Assembly (NCBI RefSeq): GCF_014649495.1
Contig: NZ_BMTD01000007.1
Location: 248,001-312,000, forward strand
Direction: 5' to 3'
From: Streptomyces filipinensis
GTDB taxonomy: Bacteria; Actinomycetota; Actinomycetes; Streptomycetales; Streptomycetaceae
Length of the DNA: 64,000 nucleotides
Each line of letters begins with the position of its first letter. Within the stretch, counting starts at the first letter, position 1. Position numbers and translations under genes: made by a program. Of the stretch, positions 34,450-42,230 are shown piece by piece. The notes beneath the pieces were generated by a model. It was not told the origin of the DNA. It searched no databases and worked only from the letters and a program-made list of their open reading frames with translations.

Positions 34450-35613
34450 GTGAACACTCCTGTGAACACCCCAGCGACCCTGGCGGACCCGGACACCCCG
34501 TTCGCCGTCGTCGACGTCCACACGATGCGGCGCAACATCGCGCGGCTGAAGGACAGGGCCGACAGGCTCGGGGTCACGCTGCGCCCGCACGTGAAGACCG
34601 CCAAGAGCCTCGACGTCGCCGCCCACCTGAACTCCGGCACCCCCTGCCCGGTGACGGTCTCCACACTGGCCGAGGCCGAGGCGTTCGCCGACGGCGGCTA
34701 TACCGACATCACCTACGCCGTGGGCGTCGAACCCCGCAAACTCCCGCGGATCACCGCCCTGTCGCGCCGCGGCGTCACCCTGCGCGTCCTGCTGGACAGC
34801 GCCGAACAGGCGGCGTTCGTCACCGAAGCCTCCCGCCGGGCGGGCATCCCCCTGCCCGCCCAGATCGAGATCGACTGCGACGGCCACCGCGGCGGGATCA
34901 GGCCCGGTGATCCCGCGCTTGTCGAGATCGGCCGTGTCCTGCACGACGACGGCTGCCTGGACGGCGTCCTGACCCACGCGGGCGAGTCCTACTTCGCCCG
35001 CACCGCCGAGGACCAGTGCCTCGCGGCGAAGAACGAACGTGACACCGCCGTCGCCGCCGCCGAACGGCTGCGCGCGGCCGGCCTGCCCGTGAACACCGTC
35101 AGCGTGGGCTCCACCCCCACCGCCCACGCCGCCGACGACCTCACCGGCGTCACCGAACTGCGCGCCGGGAACTACGTCTTCTTCGACCTCGTCATGGCCG
35201 GCCTCGGGGTCTGCCGGGTCGAGGACATCGCCCTGTCGGTGGTCGTGACGGTCATCGGTCACCGTCCCGAGCACGGATGGATCATGACCGACGGCGGCTG
35301 GATGGCCATGTCACGCGACCGCGGGACCGCCGCCCAGGCGCAGGACCAGGGCTACGGCCTGGTCACCGACCTCGCCGGCCGCCTCATCCCGGGCCTGGTC
35401 ATGACGGCCGCGAGCCAGGAGCACGGCACCCTCACGGCCCGCGACGGCGCCGCGCTGCCCCGCCTGCCGGTGGGCACCCGTCTGCGCGTCCTTCCCAACC
35501 ACGCCTGCGCCACGGCCGCCCAGCACCGCGGCTACCACACCGTCGACGGCACCCGCCCGGCCCGCCCGGCACCGGCGATCGAGGCGTTCTGGGAACGTGT
35601 CACCGGCTGGTGA
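34450..35613 (+). CDS. D-threonine aldolase / D-serine dehydratase-like PLP enzyme
   Basis: This 387-residue fold-type III PLP enzyme resembles alanine racemase N-terminal domain proteins of the D-threonine aldolase/DSD1 group. It has LRPHVKTAKSLDVA with the PLP lysine (about residue 44-46) and a C-terminal metal site (LPNHACATAAQH, with His and Cys ligands). It should cleave or dehydrate a beta-hydroxy-D-amino acid. The start chosen is GTG 34450; no strong ribosome binding site is visible. It follows a DauR-type regulator by 70 bases and was probably under its control. Confidence 0.82.
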   Translation: MNTPVNTPATLADPDTPFAVVDVHTMRRNIARLKDRADRLGVTLRPHVKTAKSLDVAAHLNSGTPCPVTVSTLAEAEAFADGGYTDITYAVGVEPRKLPRITALSRRGVTLRVLLDSAEQAAFVTEASRRAGIPLPAQIEIDCDGHRGGIRPGDPALVEIGRVLHDDGCLDGVLTHAGESYFARTAEDQCLAAKNERDTAVAAAERLRAAGLPVNTVSVGSTPTAHAADDLTGVTELRAGNYVFFDLVMAGLGVCRVEDIALSVVVTVIGHRPEHGWIMTDGGWMAMSRDRGTAAQAQDQGYGLVTDLAGRLIPGLVMTAASQEHGTLTARDGAALPRLPVGTRLRVLPNHACATAAQHRGYHTVDGTRPARPAPAIEAFWERVTGW

Positions 35614-35731
35614 GCACCGGTTGCGCACCGCCCAGGGAGCCGGCGACACCGGCGGCGAGCGGTGCGACGGTGTCGAGGCGCTGCGAAAAACCGATGTCAC
35701 GGACGGCGACGGCTCCGCTAGCGTCGGCGCC

Positions 35732-37393
35732 GTGACTCCAGCAGACCTCGCGGCCGTCATCTCCGACGGCATCCACACGGCCATCCAGTCAGGACACATC
35801 TCGGCACAGGTGCCCGAGGAGATCCGCGTGGAGCGCCCGCGGCACCGCGGACACGGTGACTACTCGACCAACGTCGCCCTGCAACTCGCCAAGTCCGCGG
35901 GCCTGTCCGCCCGCGCCGTCGCCGAGACGCTGGCGCCGCTGGTGAGCGCGGCGGCCGGAGTCGCGAAGGCCGAGGTCGCCGGCCCCGGTTTTCTGAACAT
36001 CACGCTGGAGGCCGCGGCGATCGGCGCCCTGGCCCGGGACATCGTCCTGGCCGGCGACACCTACGGCCGCACCGACCGGCTGGGCGGCCTGCGGCTCAAC
36101 CTGGAGTTCGTCTCCGCCAACCCCACCGGCCCCGTCCACATCGGCGGAGCCCGCTGGGCGGTCGTGGGGGACGTCCTGGCCCGGCTGCTTGAGGCCGCCG
36201 GCGCCGAGGTGTCACGGGAGTACTACTTCAACGACGCCGGTGGACAGATCGACCGCTTCGTCCGCTCCCTGCTCGCCGCGGCGCACGGCGCGCCGGTGCC
36301 CGAGGACGGCTACAGCGGCGGCTACATCGAGGACATCGCGGCCGCCGTACTGCGTCGGCGGCCCGACGCCCTGGGGCTGTCCGGGACCGAGGCGTTCGCC
36401 GTGTTCCGGGAGGTGGGCACGGAGCTGATGTTCGACGAGATCAAGACATCGCTCGCCGCGTTCGGCACCCGCTTCGACACCTACTTCAACGAGAAGGACC
36501 TGCACGACCGGGGCGACCTGGACGCCGCCGTCAGCCGTCTGCGTGACGGCGGCCACGTCTTCGAGGAGGACGGCGCGCTCTGGCTGCGCACCACGGACTT
36601 CGGTGACGACAAGGACCGGGTCCTGGTCAAGAGCGACGGCTCCTGGACGTACTTCACCGCGGACTGCGCGTACTACCTGAACAAGCGGTCCCGGGGCTTC
36701 GAACGGGTCGTCATCATGCTCGGCGCCGACCACGCCGGATACGTGGGCCGGATGCGGGCCATGGCGGCCTGTTTCGGTGACGATCCGGACCGGCACCTGG
36801 AGATCCTGATCGGCCAGCTGGTCAACCTGGTCAAGGACGGCACACCGGTCCGGATGAGCAAACGGGCGGGCACGGTCCTCACCCTGGACGACCTGACCGA
36901 GGCGGTCGGCGTCGACGCCGCGCGGTACGCGCTCGCCCGGGCCAGCGTGGACTCGACGATCGACCTCGACATCGACCTGCTGACCCGGCAGTCGAACGAC
37001 AACCCGGTCCACTACGTCCAGTACGCGCACACCCGGCTGTGCGCCGTCCTGCGCAAGGCGACGGAGGAAGGCATCGGGAAGGGTGCCCGGGAGGACTTCG
37101 ACCCCGCCCTGCTCAGCCATGGGCGGGAGGTCGACCTGCTGGCCACCCTGGCCGAGTTCCCGCAGGTCGTGGCCACCGCGGCCACCCTGCGTGAGCCACA
37201 CCGGGTGGCGCACTACCTGGAGGCGCTGGCCGGCACGTACCACCGCTTCTACGATGCCTGCCGCATCCTGCCGCGGGCCGGTGAGGTCCCGGACGACCGT
37301 ACCCGGGCCCGGCTGTGGCTGACGGATGCGAGCAGGCTGGTCCTGCGCAACGGGCTGCGCCTGCTCGGCGTCTCGGCACCGGAACGGATGTAG
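35732..37393 (+). CDS. argS: Arginyl-tRNA synthetase
   Basis: This 553-residue class I synthetase charges tRNA-Arg. It has an N-terminal Add1 domain, a HIGH-type motif written HIGG (in NPTGPVHIGGARWAV, about residue 130), a KMSKS-like VRMSKRAG (about 372-379) and an ArgRS-type DALR anticodon domain. The HIGG type is the form found beside a HVGH-type ArgRS in many actinomycetes, so this may be a second copy. The GTG at 35732 is preferred over upstream frames because homologues begin at TPADLAAVI and TAGCGT (35719-35724) lies 7 nt before it (leaderless). Confidence 0.9.
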   Translation: MTPADLAAVISDGIHTAIQSGHISAQVPEEIRVERPRHRGHGDYSTNVALQLAKSAGLSARAVAETLAPLVSAAAGVAKAEVAGPGFLNITLEAAAIGALARDIVLAGDTYGRTDRLGGLRLNLEFVSANPTGPVHIGGARWAVVGDVLARLLEAAGAEVSREYYFNDAGGQIDRFVRSLLAAAHGAPVPEDGYSGGYIEDIAAAVLRRRPDALGLSGTEAFAVFREVGTELMFDEIKTSLAAFGTRFDTYFNEKDLHDRGDLDAAVSRLRDGGHVFEEDGALWLRTTDFGDDKDRVLVKSDGSWTYFTADCAYYLNKRSRGFERVVIMLGADHAGYVGRMRAMAACFGDDPDRHLEILIGQLVNLVKDGTPVRMSKRAGTVLTLDDLTEAVGVDAARYALARASVDSTIDLDIDLLTRQSNDNPVHYVQYAHTRLCAVLRKATEEGIGKGAREDFDPALLSHGREVDLLATLAEFPQVVATAATLREPHRVAHYLEALAGTYHRFYDACRILPRAGEVPDDRTRARLWLTDASRLVLRNGLRLLGVSAPERM

Positions 37394-37412
37394 ACGCGCC
37401 CGCGTCCCGACC

Positions 37413-38204
37413 CTACGAGGTGGGCCGGAAGAGGCCCGCGACGGCATCGGACCCCGTCGCCGCGCGGGCCTCGACGAACCATTCCCGGCCGAGCAGCCAC
37501 CCGAAGACAGGCACGGGCAGACGCACCAGCACCCTCATCACGGGCGCGAGCCGCCCCGTGCCCAGCTGCGAACGGTGGGCGGCCAGAGCCGCCCGCTTCC
37601 GCGCGGCGAAGCGCCGGACATCGACGGTGTGCGTGATGGACGCGCGCGCCGTGTAGGACGTGCCCACCACGTCCGGGTCGTACCGGAAGGGGATCCGCAG
37701 CAGGTGCACCAGCCCCACCAGGCGCTGCACCACCTCGCGGGGCATGGTCGCCTCCAGCACACGGGGCACCCCGGCGAGCTCGGCCGCACGCCGGCCGACC
37801 TGATGCACCTTCACATGGTCGCGGTGGCCGTATCCGCCGCGTGCGTCGTAGCTGAGGAGCAGGCCCGCGCCTTCCTCGCGGAGGACCGTGGCCAGCCGTC
37901 CGGCCGCTTCCTCCGTGTCCGCCCGGACGAAGCGTGCCCGGTCCGGCGGATCCGGATAGAGGATCGCGCCGTGGCCGCTGTTCGCATAACCCAGATGCAC
38001 CACGCGCCGCACGCCCAACACCGCGGCAGCGGCGCGTAGTTCGGCCAGGCGAGGCGCCTCTCCGTCCGGCGCGGCGTCCATGAGGCCGTCCGTGGCGACC
38101 ACGATCACCACGCGGTGCCCCTCGGCCGCTGCGCGGGCGAGCGTGCCACCCGTCAGCAACACCTCGTCGTCCGGATGGGCGTGAAAGGCCACGACGGTCG
38201 TCAT
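37413..38204 (-). CDS. PIG-L/LmbE-type deacetylase
   Basis: This 263-residue protein has the zinc-binding AHPDDE motif (residues about 9-14) and HRDH (in YGHRDHVKVH) of the LmbE/PIG-L family. That family removes N-acetyl groups from glucosamine-linked substrates such as those in mycothiol or antibiotic metabolism. The N-terminus begins MTTVVAFHAHPDDEV, which fixes the ATG at 38204. Its stop codon is 19 bases from the convergent argS stop. The substrate is unknown; mycothiol-related deacetylases MshB and Mca are usually elsewhere. Confidence 0.85.
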   Translation of the reverse strand: MTTVVAFHAHPDDEVLLTGGTLARAAAEGHRVVIVVATDGLMDAAPDGEAPRLAELRAAAAVLGVRRVVHLGYANSGHGAILYPDPPDRARFVRADTEEAAGRLATVLREEGAGLLLSYDARGGYGHRDHVKVHQVGRRAAELAGVPRVLEATMPREVVQRLVGLVHLLRIPFRYDPDVVGTSYTARASITHTVDVRRFAARKRAALAAHRSQLGTGRLAPVMRVLVRLPVPVFGWLLGREWFVEARAATGSDAVAGLFRPTS

Positions 38205-38304
38205 GGGCCCATACTGGACCACGGCGCACGGCCGGCGGCAACGAGCGCCCCGGCGCGCGGTGCGGGTTCGGCCAGGCACGGCTACTCCACTACGGTGCTG
38301 TCGC

Positions 38305-38940
38305 ATGAGCAAGTGGCTGCCGCTGTCCGCGGTCCCCAGGCTGGCCTGCGCGGTGGTCGTCGGAACCGCGGTCGGTGCCGTCGTCGGCTCGGCGACCCGC
38401 CGCGAGATGGGCATCCTTTCCGGCACCGCGACGACGGAAGCCGTATGCGTCGTGGCCGGCTGGCTGGTGCTGTGGCCGATGGACGCCGCCGCGACGCACC
38501 GCAACGCCCGGCGTGAGGATCTGCGGCCCGTCCTGGAAGAGCTGGTGGTCGTGGCCACCTCGCTGGGCGGCCTGGTCGGGATCGTGCTGCTGCTCCTCCT
38601 GAACGGTTCACGGACCGGTCACGCCGCCGCGCTGACCGCGCTCGCCGGTGTGTTCCTGGCATGGGCGGCGCTGCACCTGATGTACGCCGCTCGCTACGCC
38701 CACATCTACTACGACGCCTCCGCCGGCGGGATCGACTTCAACTCCGATCTGCCGCCCACCTACCGGGACTTCCTCTACTTCAGCTACAACCTCGGCATGA
38801 CCTACCAGGTCTCCGACACCGCCGTCTCCAGCCCGGTGATCCGCGCGATGGCGCTGCGGCACACACTGCTGTCCTATGTGTTCGGCACCGGCATCCTGGC
38901 CACCACCCTCAACCTGGTCGCGAGCATGATCACCAGCTGA
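38305..38940 (+). CDS. DUF1345 family membrane protein
   Basis: This 211-residue protein has about five membrane segments and the DUF1345 signature region AALHLMYAARYAHIYY followed by DFLYFSYNLGMTYQVSD. Function is not known. TACGGT (38291-38296) ends 8 nt before the ATG, suggesting a leaderless transcript. It is divergent from the PIG-L deacetylase gene with about 100 bases between them. Confidence 0.83.
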   Translation: MSKWLPLSAVPRLACAVVVGTAVGAVVGSATRREMGILSGTATTEAVCVVAGWLVLWPMDAAATHRNARREDLRPVLEELVVVATSLGGLVGIVLLLLLNGSRTGHAAALTALAGVFLAWAALHLMYAARYAHIYYDASAGGIDFNSDLPPTYRDFLYFSYNLGMTYQVSDTAVSSPVIRAMALRHTLLSYVFGTGILATTLNLVASMITS

Positions 38941-39026
38941 CCTGCCCGGGTGCCCAGGGTGAGCCGGCCACGGTCCTGTCCGAATCTGGCCAGCACCGGG
39001 ACCGGTCGATCGCCTAGAACAGGGAC

Positions 39027-40394
39027 ATGACGACTTACTCGGCCGTGGTCACCACCGGCATCTACTGCCGGTCGGGCTGCGGGACGAAGCCGCGGGCGGA
39101 GAACGTGCGCACGTTCGCACACCCGGCGGTGGCCGAGGCCCACGGCTTCCGGGCGTGTCTGCGGTGCCGGCCGTACCGGGTCGCCGGACCGATCGCCGCG
39201 GACGCGCCCGAACTGCTCTGCAGGGCCGTGCAGTTGATCATCGCGGGAGCGCTGGACACGGGTACCGAGGCCGCGCTGGGCGCCCGGCTCGCCGTGTCGC
39301 CCCGGCATCTGCGGCGGCTGTTCACCCAGCACCTCGGGGTGACCCCGGACCAGCTCGCCCGCTCGCGCCGCGCGCACTTCGCGCGCCGCCTGCTGGACGA
39401 CACGGATCTGCCGGTGGCCGACGTGGCGTTCGCCTCCGGATTCGGCAGCGTACGGCAGTTCAACCGGGACATGCGGTTGGTGTTCCGGGCCGCGCCGCTG
39501 GAACTGCGCAGCCGGCGGCGGCGCGCGGACCGGCTCGTGGCGGACGGCGGGCTGGTGATGCGGCTGCCGTTCGCGCCGCCACTGCACTGGCCGGCGCTGC
39601 TGGCGGTCCTGGCCGAACGGGCCGTGCCCGGCGTGGAGTCGGTGCGGGCGGGCGGGTACCGGCGCACCATCAGCCTGGACGGCGAGGCCGGGCTGCTGGA
39701 GGTGCGCGCGGGCGGGGCGGACCATCTGCTGCTGCGGGCCCATCTGCCGTTCTGGGAAGGGTTGATCCATGTCGTCGAGCGGGTCGGCCGGATCTTCGGC
39801 GTGGCCGCGGACATCGCCCCGGCACAGGCCGCCCTCGCCGGTGATCCGCTGATCGGCCCGCTGATCGCGGCCCGCCCGGGGCTGCGGGTGCCCGGCGCCT
39901 GGGGAGCCTTCGAGATCGCCGTGGACGCCGTGCTCGCCCAGCACGCCGCCCGGCCGCGGGCGCGGGAGCAGATGGCCGCGTTGGTCGGGGCCGCCGGACA
40001 GCCGGTTCCCGGGCTCGGCCACGGCCTGACCCACCTCTTCCCGTCCGCCGCGACAGTGGCCGCGGCCGACCTGCGGGGCGCCGGACTCCCGCGGGACACG
40101 GCGGAGACGCTCGGCGCCCTGGCCCGCGCCGTCGTACAGGACGAGACGCTGCTCGACGGCGCCTCACCCCTGGCGGACTTCGTGCGTGCCGTGGGATCGG
40201 TCCCCGGCGTCACCGAGGACACCGCACACCGGATCGCGCTGCGACTGGGCTACGACGACGCCTTCCCGGCCGTGGCGCGCGACATCACACGGACACCGGG
40301 CGAGGACAGCGCCGGGGCCGCCGCGTGGCGCCCCTGGCGTGCCTTCGCCGCGACCCACCTGGCCGTGGCGCAGCTGCCCACGGTGCCCGCCTGA
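39027..40394 (+). CDS. Ada-type zinc domain, AraC HTH and AlkA glycosylase fusion
   Basis: This 455-residue DNA repair protein combines an Ada zinc domain (Cys pairs in YCRSGC and CLRC), an AraC-type helix-turn-helix (about 65-160), an AlkA N-terminal domain and a HhH-GPD glycosylase domain. It should excise alkylated bases and may sense phosphotriester methylation. The N-terminus is about 25 residues shorter than E. coli Ada because an in-frame TAG (39015-39017) lies just upstream, but all four Zn Cys are kept. TAGAAC (39015-39020) 6 nt before the ATG suggests a leaderless transcript. No alkyltransferase (Ogt) gene is adjacent. Confidence 0.88.
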   Translation: MTTYSAVVTTGIYCRSGCGTKPRAENVRTFAHPAVAEAHGFRACLRCRPYRVAGPIAADAPELLCRAVQLIIAGALDTGTEAALGARLAVSPRHLRRLFTQHLGVTPDQLARSRRAHFARRLLDDTDLPVADVAFASGFGSVRQFNRDMRLVFRAAPLELRSRRRRADRLVADGGLVMRLPFAPPLHWPALLAVLAERAVPGVESVRAGGYRRTISLDGEAGLLEVRAGGADHLLLRAHLPFWEGLIHVVERVGRIFGVAADIAPAQAALAGDPLIGPLIAARPGLRVPGAWGAFEIAVDAVLAQHAARPRAREQMAALVGAAGQPVPGLGHGLTHLFPSAATVAAADLRGAGLPRDTAETLGALARAVVQDETLLDGASPLADFVRAVGSVPGVTEDTAHRIALRLGYDDAFPAVARDITRTPGEDSAGAAAWRPWRAFAATHLAVAQLPTVPA

Positions 40395-40435
40395 CCGAAC
40401 CGACCCGACAGCCATCCGTACCGAAGGGATCGAAC

Positions 40436-41284
40436 ATGCAGACCGCCCAGCGAGAACGGGCCGACCTCCTGCGTGCACTGCACGCACCCTCCGACGGGCG
40501 CGCACTGGTGCTGCCCAACGCGTGGGACGCCGCGAGCGCGGCGCTCATCGCCCAGGCGGGTGCCCGGGCGATCGCGACGACCAGCGGAGGCGTCGCCTGG
40601 TCGGCCGGACGACCCGACGGCCACGGCCTGGCACGGGAGGAGATGGCCGCGGCCGTACGGCGGATCGCCGACGTGGTCGACGTGCCGGTGAGCGCTGACA
40701 TCGAGGGCGGTTACGGACCCGCCGCCGACGACGTCGCGGCCACCGTCCGCGCGGTGATCGCGGCCGGCGCGGTCGGTGTCAACCTTGAGGACTCACAGGC
40801 TCCGGGCGGCCCGCTGTACGACGTGCCCGCCCAGGCCTCGCGCGTGCGTGCGGCCCGTGCCGCCGCCGAGGAAGCGGGGTTGCCCGGTCTGTGGATCAAC
40901 GCGCGCACGGATGTGTTCCTGTTCGGCATCGGTGCCGCGCAGGACCGCGTGGAGCATGTGCTGACCCGGGCCGCGGCGTACGCCGACGCGGGCGCCGACA
41001 GCCTGTTCGTCCCCGGCCTCGTCGACCTGGACACGGTGGCCGAACTGGTCCGCCGCAGCCCCCTGCCGGTCAACGTCATGACGGGTCCGGGCGCGCCACC
41101 GGTGAAGGCGTTCGAGGCGGTCGGTGTCCGCCGTGTCAGCGTGGGCACGGCGCTCGCGCAGACCGCGTACGGAACCGTCCAGCGGGCTGCCGCCGAACTG
41201 CTGGACGCGGGCACCTACGACGCGATGAGGGGTGCGGCCGACTTCGGCACCGTGAACGACGCCGTCACCGGACGTACCAGCTGA
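40436..41284 (+). CDS. Isocitrate lyase/PEP mutase family enzyme
   Basis: This 282-residue TIM-barrel protein belongs to the ICL/PEP mutase superfamily, with SADIEGGYG and NLEDSQAPGG in place of the classical family motifs. It probably cleaves or forms a C-C bond in a 2-hydroxy or 2-oxo acid, like oxaloacetate decarboxylase or methylisocitrate lyase-type members, rather than making phosphonates. The KKCGH-type lyase signature is absent, so the exact reaction is open. GAAGGG (40422-40427) precedes the ATG. It follows the repair gene by 41 bases and may be co-transcribed. Confidence 0.8.
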   Translation: MQTAQRERADLLRALHAPSDGRALVLPNAWDAASAALIAQAGARAIATTSGGVAWSAGRPDGHGLAREEMAAAVRRIADVVDVPVSADIEGGYGPAADDVAATVRAVIAAGAVGVNLEDSQAPGGPLYDVPAQASRVRAARAAAEEAGLPGLWINARTDVFLFGIGAAQDRVEHVLTRAAAYADAGADSLFVPGLVDLDTVAELVRRSPLPVNVMTGPGAPPVKAFEAVGVRRVSVGTALAQTAYGTVQRAAAELLDAGTYDAMRGAADFGTVNDAVTGRTS

Positions 41285-41450
41285 TCCCTCTTGTTCCGGT
41301 GTCAAATGGTGATTTCATGCGACGGTCAAGGATTGCTGCGGGATTCGTCATGCCGTGCGCGCTTCCCGTGGATCAGCGGGCAGGGGCTGCAGGGTGTGGG
41401 GAGTGCGGCCGACCGGCCGCCTGTGCGCAATCCCTGTGAAGGGGGACCTC

Positions 41451-42059
41451 GTGTCCGCTTCTTCTTCCGTACGTCGTACGACCGCCGTCGCAGCCGCTGC
41501 CACCGCCCTGGTGGGTGCCGTGACGCTCCCGGCAGCGGCTGCCGGACACCGGCCGGTCCGTCCGCACGCCGTGGTGTTCATCAGCGGCGTGCGGCACGAC
41601 CGGCAGGTCCGCGACGACCGTGCCCCCCGCTCTCTGAACGAGCAGTGGGTGGACATCACGAACGACTCCCGCCGGCCCGTCAGCCTGGAGAACTGGACGC
41701 TGACCGACCGGGACGGCCACACCTACACCTTCTCTCGCACGCGGCTCGCCGGCCGGGCCACCGTCCGTGTGCACACCGGTGCCGGCCGGGACACCAGGAC
41801 GGACCTCTACCAGGATCGCCGCACCCGTGTGTGGGACGTCGACTCCGACACCGCCACCCTGCGCGACGCACGCGGCCGCTTCGTCGACTCCGTCTCCTGG
41901 GGCCACGACCGCCATGACGAGGCCACCGACCGCCGCGACGGAGCCGCCCGGCGCCATGTCGCCGACCACCGCGGCCTCGACGGTCACCACGGTCTCGACG
42001 GCCGCCACCACGGTCTCGACGGTCACCGCGGCCTCCACGGCCGCGGCCACCGCCACTGA
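41451..42059 (+). CDS. Secreted lamin-tail domain protein with His-rich repeat tail
   Basis: This 202-residue protein has a Tat/Sec-like signal (SSVRRTTAV followed by an Ala-rich stretch, cleavage near AAAAG). A lamin-tail domain follows (about 45-140, with NEQWVDITNDSRRPVSLENW). The last 28 residues are a tandem repeat of GLDG plus His/Arg residues (41973-42056). The lamin-tail fold binds DNA or carbohydrate in other proteins; the His-rich tail could bind metal. GAAGGGGGA supports the GTG at 41451. It stands alone. Confidence 0.8.
   Translation: MSASSSVRRTTAVAAAATALVGAVTLPAAAAGHRPVRPHAVVFISGVRHDRQVRDDRAPRSLNEQWVDITNDSRRPVSLENWTLTDRDGHTYTFSRTRLAGRATVRVHTGAGRDTRTDLYQDRRTRVWDVDSDTATLRDARGRFVDSVSWGHDRHDEATDRRDGAARRHVADHRGLDGHHGLDGRHHGLDGHRGLHGRGHRH
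41973..42056 (+). repeat. Tandem repeat encoding the His-rich tail
   Basis: Four near-copies of a GLDG/GLHG-plus-His unit are encoded here, each about 18-21 bases long, with GGTCTCGACGG and GGCCTCCACGG as the recurring core. It forms the C-terminus of the lamin-tail protein. Confidence 0.7.
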
Positions 42060-42132
42060 CTCGCCCACCCCCACCCCCCGCGAGCCGAGCCCCTGCTCAC
42101 ACCCGCCTTCCGTGCCCTGTGCGGTGCGCGTA

Positions 42133-42151
42133 ACCCCTGATGATCAGGGGT
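42133..42151. promoter_or_regulatory. 19-bp palindrome upstream of the nitrate reductase fusion
   Basis: ACCCCTGAT and ATCAGGGGT (42133-42141 and 42143-42151) are perfect inverted arms around one base, 80 bp before the start of the nitrate reductase gene. It looks like an operator. The 22-bp-spaced GTNAC pattern of GlnR was looked for and not found. Confidence 0.5.
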
Positions 42152-42230
42152 GGAGACACCCACGTAATGAGCGGTTCGTACGGTCACGGAAGGCGGGATC
42201 AGGTCGAGCACAGCAAGAGGGGAGGCGCCC

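Noticed and set aside
39027..40394. Loss of the Ada zinc site
   Set aside because: On recount all four Cys are present; only about 25 residues of the N-terminus are missing.
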